From: JBCCGI01 sp039029355
Lineage (GTDB): Bacteria > Planctomycetota > UBA1135 > GCA-002686595
DNA: 64,000 nt
Direction of reading: 5' to 3'
NCBI GenBank assembly: GCA_039029355.1
Contig: JBCCGI010000002.1
Coordinates: 124,001 to 188,000, forward strand
In this document: piece after piece, positions 28,201 through 36,485 of the stretch
How positions within the stretch are numbered: the first letter of the stretch is position 1
Layout: the number at the start of each line of letters is the position of its first letter
The notes under the pieces: model-generated
Seen by the model: the letters and a program-made list of their open reading frames with translations, nothing else
The model's database searches: none
Told to the model about the DNA's origin: nothing
Program-made: the position numbers and the translations under genes

Positions 28201-31200
28201 GGCTCGGCCCACGACGCGCCCGGTCTCGACCTCGCGGACGACGAGCAGCCCGTCGCGCGAGAAGCTGGTGACGCGACTTCCGTCGGGGCTGAGCCACAGG
28301 GCCTCGACGCGGCCGGCGCCACTGAGCACCGCGATGGAGCTCGGCTCCGAGTCCACGGCGAGGACCTCCACGGTCCCGTTTGCTCGCGAGACGGCGAGCC
28401 GGTCCCCGGCTCGATCAAGGGCGACGTCGAAGACCTCGCCGTCGCGCAGGTCGACCTTGAACTCCGCAACCGTCGTTTTCGAATCGACGTCCAGCACCTC
28501 GAGGCGGCGCTCGGACCAGACCGCCAGACGGGAACCGTCGCCGCTCAACGCGTACCGGCTGGACGTTCCGCTGGCCTGGTGCAGGTGCTTGGCGTCCCCC
28601 TCGCCGATCGTGTGCACGACCGCCAGAAGGCCGTCCGGGCCGTCCTCGATCGTCAGGAAGCGCCGGCCGTCGTCGCTGAACTGCGTTTCGTAGACGAAGC
28701 CGTCGCCATACCCCTCGTCGGGGCGGGATCCGACCTGCTCGTTCCCCTCGATGCTCCACCCGAGCACCTGAGACGATCGGGTGACGAAACGCAGCTCGGT
28801 ACCGTCGGCGTTGAAGTTCAGTCCCGCAAGGTCGTACACCGGCGAGCTGAGCGTGGTGATATCGTCCGGCGCTCTGATGATCGTGACCTCGTCCTGGTAG
28901 TCCGAGTAGGCGATCTTGCCGGTCGCTTCGTGGAACGCCACGTGGATGACACCCGACGGCGCTGGTCGGCTCCAGAGGGTGTTGCCCTTCCCGTCGAGCA
29001 ATCGCACGAGCTCCGAGCTGCGCGAGGTCGCGAACGTCAGGTCGCTCGAGGGGCTGACCCACGCGAGGTCGAGCTCCGCCTCCTCCAGCGCGTGGAGTTC
29101 GGATCGAGACGCGATGTCCCAGATCCGTGCCGTGCCGTCGCGCGCCGCGGTGACGAGGCGCTCGGCGGCCGGGTCGAACGACATCGAGAGAATCCCCGCC
29201 CGGTGCCCCTTGAGCTCGTCCGGCGGCGGGCTCCAGATGCGCGCGGTGCCGTCCTCAGAAGCGGTGACGGCGCGCTTTCCGTCGGGGTCGAAGGCGGCCG
29301 CAACCACCGCGCGCTCGTGGCCCTTCAGGCGGTAGACGAGGTCGCCCGAGCGCGACTCCCAGATGCGCGCGGTGCCGTCGTCCGACGAGGTCAGCACCCA
29401 CGACCCGTCGGAGTTGAAGCTCGCGCTGCGCACCGGCCCTAGGTGACCGGTGAGCGTCGCGATGCGCTCGCCGGTGTACGCGTCCCACACCTTCGCCGTC
29501 CGGTCGTCGGAGGCGGTGACCACCAGCTCGCCCTCGGGATCGAAGGCGACCGCGCGGATCGCGCGCGTGTGGCCGTCGAGCACGGTGACGACCTCGCCGA
29601 ACTCCGTCTCGGAGATGTACGCCAGGCCGTCGGCGCCGCCGGTGACGACCCACTGGCGGAAGGGGTCGACGTCGAGCGCCAGCACCGCGCTTCCGGACGC
29701 CTCCAGGTCGCGCTGCCACTTCCCCGAGAAGCCATCCCAAAGGCCGGCGCGGCCGTCCTCGGAGCCGGTGACGATCAGCGCGCCGTAGGCGTCGAAGCGT
29801 GCGGCGTGGAGGATGTCGTCGTGCCCTTCGAGCAGGGCGGGCTGCTCCTCGTCCGTGGCCCAGCGCCAGAGCCGGGCGGTCGTGTCGCGCGACACGGTGA
29901 CAAGCCGCTCGCCGTCCGGGCTGAAGTCGAGGCCGACGACCGCCTGGCCGTGGCCCTCGAGGCGGCGGAGGAGCTGCCCCGTCCGCGCATCCCAGATGCA
30001 GACCGTCGAGTCCTCCGAAGCGGTCGCGAGCCAGTGCCCGCGCGGGTCGAAGGCCGCCGCCAAGACGGAGCCGCCGTGCGCTCCCAGCACGGCGAGGACC
30101 TCGCCCGACCGCACCTCCCAGAGGCGCGCGGTGCCGTCGTGCGACGCGGTGACGACGCGCTCGCCGGTGGGATCGAACTCGGCGTCGAGCACCGGCTGGT
30201 CGTGGCCGCGCAGCGAGCGCCGCGCGAACGGCTGGCCGAGCGCCGCGTGCATCGTCGAGGCGGCGTAGCGGTTGTCCTCGGGCTGCTCGAGCTCGAGCAG
30301 TACGAGCGCGGCGCGCGTGGGGTCCTTCTCGATCCACTCCGAGGCCAACGCGACCCGCGCCTGGTCGCGCGACGTCAGCGCCGAGGCCTCGGCCAGCTGC
30401 CGCTGCTCGTCGGCGGCCAGCGCCTCCATTTCCGCGCGGTCCGCGGCGTCGCGGGCCCTGCCGCTGGCGAGGGCGATCGCCACGAAGAGCGCCGCGAAGC
30501 CCGCCACCACGGCGCCGAGAAAGCTGAAGCGAACGACGCGGCTGCGGACGAACTCCTTCTTGCTGCGCTCGAGGAAGCTCAACGCGACGCCGAAGTCGTC
30601 GCTCTGCTCGCTGTAGCGCGTCGCCCACCCCTGGGTCGGGTTCGCCTCCTCGCGCCAGGCGAGCGCGATCTGGAGCTCGGGATTGACCAGCGAGCGCGTG
30701 AGGCCGTCCGCCTTCTCGCGCCGCGCCAGCCGCACCAGCTCGCGGAAGCGGTCGGCGGATTCGAGCTCTTCGTCGACCCAGTCGCGCAGCCTGCCCCACT
30801 GCCGGATCAGGCTCTCGTGGGAGATGTCGACGCGCTCGTCGCCCTCCACCGCGCCCTTTGAGACGTAGACGAAGTGGCGGTTGCCCTCCTCGAAGGCGCG
30901 GATGATCGCCGTCACCTGCAGGCGCGAGAGGCCGGTCGCGTCGCACAGCTCGCCCATCGTCGACGGCCGGCGCACGCGCCGGTGGCTGCCGTCGACGTCG
31001 GTGAGGCAGCGGAAGACCCGCGCGGCGGCGGCACGGTCGCAGCCTTGGAGCGCCTCCTCGGCGTGCATCGACAGGGCGCCGTTGAGGCCGCCGATCGCCT
31101 CGTAGTGCTCGAGGTCGATCAAGCCGCCGTCCGCCGTCCGCTTCCATCGATCCCAGCTGCGCAGCAAGGCGTGCTGCAGGACCGGCAGCCGGTCCATGCG

Positions 31201-32031
31201 GTCGCCGAGGTCGTTGAGCAGGTGGTCGAGCAGCCTCGGCGCGAGCTCGGCTCCCGAGAGCAGCACCGGCCCCTCGATCGCCTCGCGCAGGTCGGAACGC
31301 GTCAGGCGCGGCACGAGGTAGCGGCTGCGGTTCATCGCCTCGGGCAGGCCGTAGAAGACGTCGCAGTCGCCGAGGAAGTCGGTCCGCATCGTCAGCACGA
31401 CGTAGATCGGCACGTCGGGGCGACTGCCGAGGTCGATCAGCAGGTTGACGAAGTCGGCCGCCTCGCGCCGCCGCATCGCGCGCCGGCGGCGCTCCTTCTT
31501 GCCGCGCTTACGCTCGACGCCGTCGTCGGTGCCGCGGAAGGCGAAGATCTCCTCGAACTGATCGACGAGCAGCAGGTGGTTGGTGTCGTCGGCCAGGTGC
31601 TCGGTCACCAGCCGGATGACGGCGTCGGTGTGGTCCTGCTCGATCGCCTGCTTCAGCGCGTCGACCGCCGCCGGTTCGGGCTCGCCGTCGCCGATCGACT
31701 CCAGGAGCGCGGCGGCCAGGTTCCGCAGCGGAGCGTCGCCGGGCCGCATCTTCCCGATGAGCCAGCGGTCGCGGTCCTCGACCAGGAAACCGCCGAGCAC
31801 CGCCGGCACGAGGCCGGCTCGGATGAGCGATGACTTGCCGCAGCCGGAGCTGCCCACAACCGCGAGGAACGACGCCTCGCGCAGGCGCTCGAGCAGCTCG
31901 GCGGTCTGCTGGCGGCGGCCGAAGAAGTACGGCGCGTCCTCCTGCTCGAACGGACGCAGCCCGACAAACGGGTTGCCGCCCGCGCCGATCGCAAGGCCGA
32001 GGACCGTATCCGCGGAGCTCGGTGAGCTCAT
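25201..32031 (-). CDS. STAND NTPase (nSTAND1) with membrane segment, WD40 propellers, PASTA repeats and DUF3352-like tail
   Basis: This 2276-residue protein starts at ATG 32031. Residues 20-490 are an nSTAND1 ATPase: 'NPFVGLRPFEQEDAPYFFGR', Walker A 'GSSGCGKSS' at 60-68, Walker B 'LLLVDQFEEIF' around 153-163, then a winged-helix-like segment. One hydrophobic span follows at about 500-523, then a short coiled coil. Residues of about 608-1535 are WD40 repeats, at least nine canonical ones ('VVTASHDGTARLWEV') and a second degenerate propeller. Three PASTA repeats lie at about 1565-1758 ('LPDVTGSSLPDARARL', 'VPDVKTLGVDEAKRLL'). The last about 515 residues resemble DUF3352. STAND proteins are ATP-driven signalling switches, often in immunity; PASTA domains usually sense cell-wall fragments. 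Its start overlaps the TIR gene stop by 4 nt (ATGA), so the two work together. Confidence 0.9.
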   Translation of the reverse strand: MSSPSSADTVLGLAIGAGGNPFVGLRPFEQEDAPYFFGRRQQTAELLERLREASFLAVVGSSGCGKSSLIRAGLVPAVLGGFLVEDRDRWLIGKMRPGDAPLRNLAAALLESIGDGEPEPAAVDALKQAIEQDHTDAVIRLVTEHLADDTNHLLLVDQFEEIFAFRGTDDGVERKRGKKERRRRAMRRREAADFVNLLIDLGSRPDVPIYVVLTMRTDFLGDCDVFYGLPEAMNRSRYLVPRLTRSDLREAIEGPVLLSGAELAPRLLDHLLNDLGDRMDRLPVLQHALLRSWDRWKRTADGGLIDLEHYEAIGGLNGALSMHAEEALQGCDRAAAARVFRCLTDVDGSHRRVRRPSTMGELCDATGLSRLQVTAIIRAFEEGNRHFVYVSKGAVEGDERVDISHESLIRQWGRLRDWVDEELESADRFRELVRLARREKADGLTRSLVNPELQIALAWREEANPTQGWATRYSEQSDDFGVALSFLERSKKEFVRSRVVRFSFLGAVVAGFAALFVAIALASGRARDAADRAEMEALAADEQRQLAEASALTSRDQARVALASEWIEKDPTRAALVLLELEQPEDNRYAASTMHAALGQPFARRSLRGHDQPVLDAEFDPTGERVVTASHDGTARLWEVRSGEVLAVLGAHGGSVLAAAFDPRGHWLATASEDSTVCIWDARTGQLLRRLEGHGQAVVGLDFSPDGERLVTVSRDTTARLWRWATDEEQPALLEGHDDILHAARFDAYGALIVTGSEDGRAGLWDGFSGKWQRDLEASGSAVLALDVDPFRQWVVTGGADGLAYISETEFGEVVTVLDGHTRAIRAVAFDPEGELVVTASDDRTAKVWDAYTGERIATLTGHLGPVRSASFNSDGSWVLTSSDDGTARIWESRSGDLVYRLKGHERAVVAAAFDPDGKRAVTASEDGTARIWSPPPDELKGHRAGILSMSFDPAAERLVTAARDGTARIWDIASRSELHALEEAELDLAWVSPSSDLTFATSRSSELVRLLDGKGNTLWSRPAPSGVIHVAFHEATGKIAYSDYQDEVTIIRAPDDITTLSSPVYDLAGLNFNADGTELRFVTRSSQVLGWSIEGNEQVGSRPDEGYGDGFVYETQFSDDGRRFLTIEDGPDGLLAVVHTIGEGDAKHLHQASGTSSRYALSGDGSRLAVWSERRLEVLDVDSKTTVAEFKVDLRDGEVFDVALDRAGDRLAVSRANGTVEVLAVDSEPSSIAVLSGAGRVEALWLSPDGSRVTSFSRDGLLVVREVETGRVVGRAGGRISEEVEASFVEGGAKVLTLDGGGGVRLWDVETGARLAWLGGDEADAYRERLMGGSGADPTPRIFDVEGDGTADIYRARFGHEVEGVLAAAFNGDDVRVLTSDDVATRVLDQNAQEVTRLNVHDVDGAAFCDDGSCVVTASGKFAMLWNASNGRRLAVIEEANPLVAVALSPDGQRILTAAEDPATGRGTARVWDAETELELLELAHSGAIHLAFFSPDGLRVVTSWGRTARIWPVSAGLLEERIRGATDLTLSDGFRRKYSDVLLADAKPDAALPAAERKAPKLAERPLPKLTGLPLGEAESVAGGAGFVTVTLERVLAPGKPGTILRQTPAAGVSVLEGSRVALLVAAEPFLPDVTGSSLPDARARLGQLGLRVDVRLADNGELPGMVLAQKPEPGPVDGENRFDVALSVQRRSTKVPDVKTLGVDEAKRLLAEAHLTPRAVDVFEFGAPGLVKNQKPDPWSSVPYGTEVKLDVSWRPPMVRLLPEDTLATLWIDRPAELWAELRGSSFGPLLRPGWNELADALRSSYGLDLDVLLSKFGGELVGAFRMKNGEPEWLVMANVVSTLEVQRELEQAKEELAEMGYAFELLRRGSRGGERSETPATRAYVHVESGERLCYLSYASDRLFLSNSSEFLGRASGKAARSKDESPESLPDTPLLAVHARHREAGSAAFLHADLAGIAGNLRDDLDRDAQAFFESLAALGIDAADLGLGLDDDARSVEARLFLPRSRSDVGPFAAFQVPPFDLDRMAAVPESARAFLSLVGDPESSMEALLSIGDAVARAYDDESAGRERMKTELADEFEMTYEDFIRGLGGSFDLFSASESDDIDDLNEDWAMSIGADERLFEAMVRSIDRDAFEVGDFESLPLYGVNSDGGAGFYKGRFVFGEPLATVEKVLGRLRAGARRRNYDAGLELPDHPVHAACYADSGVMSELVLSFFSEFDLGVQYDYQRGTYVTQDTSSPWFQFARDLGAFLAYAHLVEDGVQVEAQLLMR

Positions 32032-33536
32032 CCTCCACGCGCCTTGGCAAGGATCGGCGCGAGCGTCGAGGGGTCGAAGCGACCCATGTTGAGCGCCACG
32101 TCGTAGGGCGCGAACATGACGGCGTCGGCCGGCTTGTTCGGCGGTGCGACGTAGACGCCGACCTGGGTGTTGAGCTTGTTGACGAGGATCAGCTTGCTCG
32201 CCTCGAGAATGCGCTGCTGGACCCAGTTCCGCTCGACCGCGCCGTAGACGACCAGCAGCAGGTTCGCGCGGCTCACGTTGTCGAGAAAGGCGTTCATGCC
32301 CTCGGTCGGCGAGTTCTCGGCCGCCGGGATCATCACGGGCTGGATCTCCTGCTGGCCGAGGTAGCCGACGAGCTCGGTGGCGTGCGTCAGGTCGCTCATG
32401 TGCAGGTCGATGAAGGTGACGAAGGGCGCGCCGGGCTGCTGCGCGGCCTCGCGCTGGCGCGCCTGCTCGATCCGCTCGCGCTTGGCGAGGATCTCGTCGA
32501 GCATCTCGTGTCGCCCTGTCCGCACGACCTCGAGCTGATCGCCGTCGCGCTTGCGATCGATCAGCTCGTTCAGGAACTCCGAATACGAGCCGTCGTCGAG
32601 CGCGCGCAGGTCCAGGTCGTCGGGCATCAGGATGAGCTGCGAGCTGGCGTGCTCCAGGCCCACGTTGACCTGCTCGACGGGGTAGGTGCGGCCGTGGTCG
32701 GCCTCGTCGATCGGCTCGCCGGGCGTCACCCCGAGCAGGTGCACGGACAGGTCGGCGGTCTCCACCGCGCGCCGCACGGCCTCGTGGTGGTCGGAGTCCT
32801 CGTGCGGCGGCGGAATCTCGCCCAACAGGTGGATGCCCTCCTTCGCGGCCAGCTTCGAGGCGAGCTGCCTGCGAACCGGCCCCAGGCTGTCGGGCGGGTG
32901 CGACAGGAACACCTTGAAGGCGTTCGGGTCGATGTCCTCGGCGTCGCCGGCGGGCTCGGGCTCGTGCGTGGGCGGCGGCGTCTGCGCCGCTTCCTTCATG
33001 CTGGTCAGAGCCTCGTGCAGCTCCTTGACCAGCACCTTCATGCGATCCTTGAAGGCGTCGCTGTCGGGCTCCAACGGCTCGCCGATGTCGTCGTCTTCGG
33101 CGTCGAAGAAGCGGTGCCCCGACGTTCCCTGACACGGCTCGGGCCAGTCCTCCGGCGGGAGGTTGTAGAGCAGCACCGGGATGACCCGCACGCTCCGGCC
33201 GGCCAGCATGCCTTCCGGCTCCTGCTCCGCCTTGGTGCGGAACCAGTCGACCTCTTGGCGGCAGTAGTCGGACTTGAGATAGCGCGGCGTGATGAGCGAG
33301 ATCATCAGCGACGACCCACGCAGCGCCGTCTGGATGGCGTCGTCGAAGCGCTCGGAGCGACGCAGCTCGGGATCACGCCAAAAGCCGACGCGCTCGCCGA
33401 CCCGCTTCAGCATGCGGATCGACAGCTGCTGCTCAAATCGCTCCACCCAGCCGGCGTCCCCGTCGGACTCGGGGATGTCGTCGACATGTGCGTAGCTGAT
33501 GAAGACGTCGAAGGCGGACCCGGGAATGTAGGCCAT
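32028..33536 (-). CDS. TIR domain protein (N-terminal TIR, DUF4062-like middle, C-terminal TIR-like domain)
   Basis: This 502-residue soluble protein has three parts. Residues of about 8-135 are a TIR domain ('AFDVFISYAHVDD', 'GFWRDPEL', 'LITPRYLKSDYCRQEVDWF'); Glu95 occupies the position of the catalytic Glu of NAD-cleaving TIRs. Residues of about 207-330 look like a DUF4062 or degenerate TIR module ('FKVFLSHPPDSLGPVRRQL', 'DLSVHLLG'). Residues of about 370-497 form a further TIR-like alpha/beta unit ('RANLLLVVYGAVERNWV', 'VGVYVAPPNKP', 'FDPSTLAPILAK'). The ATG at 33536 has AGGAG 5 nt upstream. Its stop overlaps the STAND gene start (ATGA), implying coupled translation. Best inference: the effector or adaptor of a TIR/STAND signalling pair; NADase activity is untested. 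Confidence 0.9.
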   Translation of the reverse strand: MAYIPGSAFDVFISYAHVDDIPESDGDAGWVERFEQQLSIRMLKRVGERVGFWRDPELRRSERFDDAIQTALRGSSLMISLITPRYLKSDYCRQEVDWFRTKAEQEPEGMLAGRSVRVIPVLLYNLPPEDWPEPCQGTSGHRFFDAEDDDIGEPLEPDSDAFKDRMKVLVKELHEALTSMKEAAQTPPPTHEPEPAGDAEDIDPNAFKVFLSHPPDSLGPVRRQLASKLAAKEGIHLLGEIPPPHEDSDHHEAVRRAVETADLSVHLLGVTPGEPIDEADHGRTYPVEQVNVGLEHASSQLILMPDDLDLRALDDGSYSEFLNELIDRKRDGDQLEVVRTGRHEMLDEILAKRERIEQARQREAAQQPGAPFVTFIDLHMSDLTHATELVGYLGQQEIQPVMIPAAENSPTEGMNAFLDNVSRANLLLVVYGAVERNWVQQRILEASKLILVNKLNTQVGVYVAPPNKPADAVMFAPYDVALNMGRFDPSTLAPILAKARGG

Positions 33537-33610
33537 GCGAGCTCCTACCGAACGCAGCCCAGGATGGCGCCGCTCAGGCGGCGCGGCAATCCCGGGCTGC
33601 AGAATGCGAG

Positions 33611-35077
33611 CTAAACCTCCTTGGGAACCTCGAATGGGGCGCGGTATTCACGCGCCGCAAGGCGTTGGGCGTCTTCGTTGTCAACGAAGCGCTCGGTAGA
33701 CGGATCCATCTTCAGGTTGGGGCCGAGCGTCAGCGGGGTGCTGGCAAGATCGATCCCGTTGGCCTCCAGGTGCGCGAGCATGCGCCCGTAGGACTCAGCT
33801 GCGGCGGCCCGCCCGTCGATCTCGCGGCCGATCTCCTCGGCCGAGGCGGGTCGGCCGAGCAGGTGCGAGACGTTGCCCATGTGGCACATCGCGCTCGAAA
33901 GGTGCCCCTCGCGGATGTCGGACGCGAGGTCCTCGACCTTCCGGCTGCGGACGGCGTCGATGAAGTTCGCGAAGTGATCCTTGGCGCCGTTCCAGGCCGC
34001 GATCTCCTCGCCGTCGTGGCTGACCGCCTGCGCGCTCGAGTAGTTCGGGAAGCGCATGATGCCGTCCTTGCAGTGCACGATCACGCCGATGCGCGCGCCG
34101 AGGAAGCGATCCATCTCGCCGCCTCCCCAGCCGTCTGAGCGCAGGCTCTCCTCGCGCGGAAGCCCGCGGACCTCGAACACCAGCTTCGGCTCGTCCTGGC
34201 CGTAGTCGTGCACGACGACCTGGGTGTTGGGGGTGTTGCCGTCGTCGTCGTAGCCCAGACGCCCGCCGATGCTGAAGGTCGCGCGCGGGAGCTCGCTCTT
34301 GCCGAGCGCCCAGCGGGCGATGTCCATCTGGTGGATCCCCTGGTTGCCGACGTCGCCATTGCCGGTGTCGAAGACCCAGTGCCAGTCGTAGTGGAGGCGT
34401 CTCCGCCCGAGCGGCTTCATCGGTGCGGGGCCGGTCCACAGGTCGTAGTCGACGTGCTCGGGGACCTGCTGCTCGGCGTCGACCTTGCCGATGCTCTGGC
34501 GCGGCTTGTAGCACAACCCGCGCGCCACTTGGACCTCGCCGAGGTTGCCCGCCTGCAGCCACTCCATCGCCTCGGCGATGCCGTGCGATGAGCGCGCCTG
34601 CGTGCCGGTCTGCACCAGCCGGCCGTGGGCACGCGCGGCCTTCACGATTTGGCCGCCCTCCCAGACGTTGTGGGAGACCGGCTTCTCCAGATAAACGTCC
34701 TTGCCGGCCTGGCACGACCACACCGCCTGGAGCGCGTGCCAGTGGTTCGGCGTCGCGAAGCTCATCACGTCGATGTCCTCGCGGTCGAGCAGGCGCCGGA
34801 AGTCGACCTCGGTGTCGACCTTCTCGTCGCGGTCCTCGAACTTCTTCGCCTCGCGCGCGAGCACCTGCTGATCGACGTCGCAAAGCGCCACCACCCGCAC
34901 GCCCTCGATGCGGTGGAAGCCGTTGATGTGGGCCACACCGCGGCTACGGATGCCCGCGACGGCGACCCGGATCTCGTCTCCGGGGCTGCGTCGGCGGCGG
35001 CGGGGCGCCGGCACGGGCGCTCCCATGGCAAAGGCGGCGAGGGCGGTGCCCTTCGAAAACTCGCGGCGGGTGAGCAT
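33611..35077 (-). CDS. Gfo/Idh/MocA family oxidoreductase, Tat-exported
   Basis: This 488-residue protein starts at ATG 35077, preceded by GAGGAGGAAGG. A twin-arginine signal is obvious ('TRREFSKGTALAAFAMG'). The NAD(P)-binding fold follows ('IRVAVAGIRSRGVAHINGF', 'VVALCDVDQQVLA'), then the family motif 'DVYLEKPVSHNVWEG' with the catalytic Lys, and 'GNQGIHQMDIARWALG' in the C-terminal domain. Such proteins oxidise or reduce sugars and cyclitols; planctomycetes have many Tat-exported copies, some acting on 3-keto sugars or as glycosidases. The substrate is not readable here. It is divergent from a cupin lipoprotein gene, with 88 bp between them, so the two may be co-regulated. Confidence 0.92.
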   Translation of the reverse strand: MLTRREFSKGTALAAFAMGAPVPAPRRRRRSPGDEIRVAVAGIRSRGVAHINGFHRIEGVRVVALCDVDQQVLAREAKKFEDRDEKVDTEVDFRRLLDREDIDVMSFATPNHWHALQAVWSCQAGKDVYLEKPVSHNVWEGGQIVKAARAHGRLVQTGTQARSSHGIAEAMEWLQAGNLGEVQVARGLCYKPRQSIGKVDAEQQVPEHVDYDLWTGPAPMKPLGRRRLHYDWHWVFDTGNGDVGNQGIHQMDIARWALGKSELPRATFSIGGRLGYDDDGNTPNTQVVVHDYGQDEPKLVFEVRGLPREESLRSDGWGGGEMDRFLGARIGVIVHCKDGIMRFPNYSSAQAVSHDGEEIAAWNGAKDHFANFIDAVRSRKVEDLASDIREGHLSSAMCHMGNVSHLLGRPASAEEIGREIDGRAAAAESYGRMLAHLEANGIDLASTPLTLGPNLKMDPSTERFVDNEDAQRLAAREYRAPFEVPKEV

Positions 35078-35130
35078 CCTTCCTCCTCGGTTCAGGCTCT
35101 CCAGGGATGATATCGCGGAGAGGGCCCGCG

Positions 35131-35158
35131 TTGTGCCACCGCCTCCGAGCTCCATAAT
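35131..35158 (+). promoter_or_regulatory. Candidate promoter giving a leaderless transcript
   Basis: TTGTGC (35131-35136) and CATAAT (35153-35158) are 16 nt apart. The GTG start of the cupin gene lies only 7 nt after the -10 box, so transcription would begin at or next to the start codon. This supports GTG at 35166 as the true start, which lacks a clear ribosome binding site. Confidence 0.4.
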
Positions 35159-35165
35159 CATCGGC

Positions 35166-36098
35166 GTGACCACTCGGAAACTCCTGCCCCTCTGCCTTGC
35201 TCTCGTCTGCGCCTGCGCCGCCCCGGCCGAGCGCGGCGTTCGGATCGCGCGCCTGGCCGCGCCCGGGGGGGATCCCGAGGGCTTCGCCGCCGTGCGTCGA
35301 GCCCTGGTAGCGAACAATCCCGGCTACGACCTGCGCTTCCACGGCGCCGCGCGCGGTGTGGCGGCGGCGACTGCTCCGCGTGTCGTATTCGTGCAAAACG
35401 GCGAGGCGCGGGCCGTCGTCGAGGCCGCTGCGTCGCCCGAGGGGTCGGACGTCACCGTCGGGGACATCGTCCTGCTTCGCCCCGGAGAGGTGCTGGCGGC
35501 GGACGCGCCGCTCGACCTGGTGGCCTTCTCGCTCCCCGAGCCGCTGCCCGCCGACCTGCCGACCTACGTCCGACCCGATTGGGATCCCGGGATCACCGAC
35601 ACGCCGGGAGGATGTGCGACGGAGACCGGCGCCTACCGGCGCATCCTGCTGACGTGGCTGGCGGACAACGGGCCCTACCTCTGCCACGCGCTCAACGCCC
35701 ACCGCGTCCGCATCACCGACTCGTTCACCCACTATCACCCGGCCGACGGCGGCTTCGACGAGCTCTACCTCGTCCAGATGGTGCAGCCGGGCGCACGCCT
35801 CCTCACGAGCGAGGCGGTCGACGCGATCGAGGCGCGAGCGGTGTCCGCCGACGAGGTCCCGGGGCTCTTCCACGAGCGCGGGCTGCGCGTCGGAGACCTG
35901 GTGTACCTTCCGCGCGGCACGATCCACCGCGGCCTGGGAGGCGTCTTGGCCCAGGTCATCACGATCCCCGGTTTCCGCCCCGGAGCGGAGATCGGCGTCG
36001 ACCACCATCTGCGAGCCATAAACGAGAAGCTGAACCTGCGGTCGGAGGAGGGACTCCCCTACCACAGGAAAGGATCGCAGGAGCCGATCGTTCGCTGA
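35166..36098 (+). CDS. Cupin-fold envelope protein
   Basis: This 310-residue protein starts at GTG 35166, chosen because it gives a short lipoprotein-type signal ('LLPLCLALVCACAAPAER', Cys in the lipobox region). An upstream in-frame extension has no signal features. The body looks like a bicupin: 'VTVGDIVLLRPGEVL' in the first half, 'VRITDSFTHYHPADGGFDELY' (HxH...E metal-ligand pattern) and 'LRVGDLVYLPRGTIHRG' in the second. It likely binds a metal and a small acidic or sugar ligand; the reaction is unknown. It is divergent from the Gfo/Idh/MocA oxidoreductase and could act on the same carbohydrate. Confidence 0.8.
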   Translation: MTTRKLLPLCLALVCACAAPAERGVRIARLAAPGGDPEGFAAVRRALVANNPGYDLRFHGAARGVAAATAPRVVFVQNGEARAVVEAAASPEGSDVTVGDIVLLRPGEVLAADAPLDLVAFSLPEPLPADLPTYVRPDWDPGITDTPGGCATETGAYRRILLTWLADNGPYLCHALNAHRVRITDSFTHYHPADGGFDELYLVQMVQPGARLLTSEAVDAIEARAVSADEVPGLFHERGLRVGDLVYLPRGTIHRGLGGVLAQVITIPGFRPGAEIGVDHHLRAINEKLNLRSEEGLPYHRKGSQEPIVR

Positions 36099-36135
36099 GT
36101 ATGGGCAGTTACCGCGCGCCCGATCCCGAAGCTCA

Positions 36136-36151
36136 CGCCCGTGTTCGGGCG
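36136..36151 (+). terminator. Short GC-rich hairpin after the cupin gene
   Basis: CGCCCG-TGTT-CGGGCG forms a perfect 6-bp stem with a tetraloop 38 nt downstream of the cupin stop codon. No U-tract follows, so this is a weak terminator candidate. Confidence 0.3.
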
Positions 36152-36308
36152 ACCGTCTCGACCCGCGAGACAGGGGATTTCCCAACGTCAATTCCCCCGA
36201 AAAGCTGGCACCTCGGCCCCCCCGACCCCGTTGAGTCCTACGTCCTCCTTGCGATGAAACAACGGGTAAACAGCATGGGCGCACAGACCCATCCGGGGGC
36301 CTGACGCC

Positions 36309-36479
36309 ATGGTCTCCCGGAACGAGAGCCTGACCGAGCTCGTGGACGCGTGGCTCGCCTCCAAGTCGCTTGACGAGCTCCTGATCCTGGCCGCGATCCT
36401 GGCCGGGCCGCCGAATCTGCACGAGGGCCTGGCGCGCTTGGCCGAAGCGGTGCGCTCGACGCGCTCGACCGCCCCCTAG
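36309..36479 (+). CDS. Small helical protein, 56 residues, unknown
   Basis: ATG at 36309 opens a 56-codon frame ending at TAG 36479. Codon use is typical of this genome, with almost every third position G or C (GAG, CTG, GCG, GCC). The protein is predicted to be mainly helical with amphipathic segments ('LTELVDAWLASKSLDELL', 'LHEGLARLAEAVRS'), without a signal peptide. GGGGG about 9 nt upstream may serve as ribosome binding site. A strong 11-bp hairpin follows directly after the stop. No homologue comes to mind; it might be a small regulator. The next gene starts 195 bp further on. Confidence 0.5.
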   Translation: MVSRNESLTELVDAWLASKSLDELLILAAILAGPPNLHEGLARLAEAVRSTRSTAP

Positions 36480-36485
36480 CCTGCC

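Noticed and set aside
26164..29442. Very long plus-strand open frame (over 1000 codons) opposite the STAND gene
   Set aside because: Its product is Arg/Val/Gly-rich without domains, a shadow of the high-GC coding strand. Similar shadows opposite 5559-8315, 52815-58876 and 253-1635 were dropped for the same reason.
32032..33135. Upstream extension of the STAND protein to a start at 33135
   Set aside because: The extra 368 codons read antisense-like Arg/Ala-rich sequence and fully overlap the well-supported TIR gene in another frame. The ATG at 32031 overlaps the TIR stop as ATGA.
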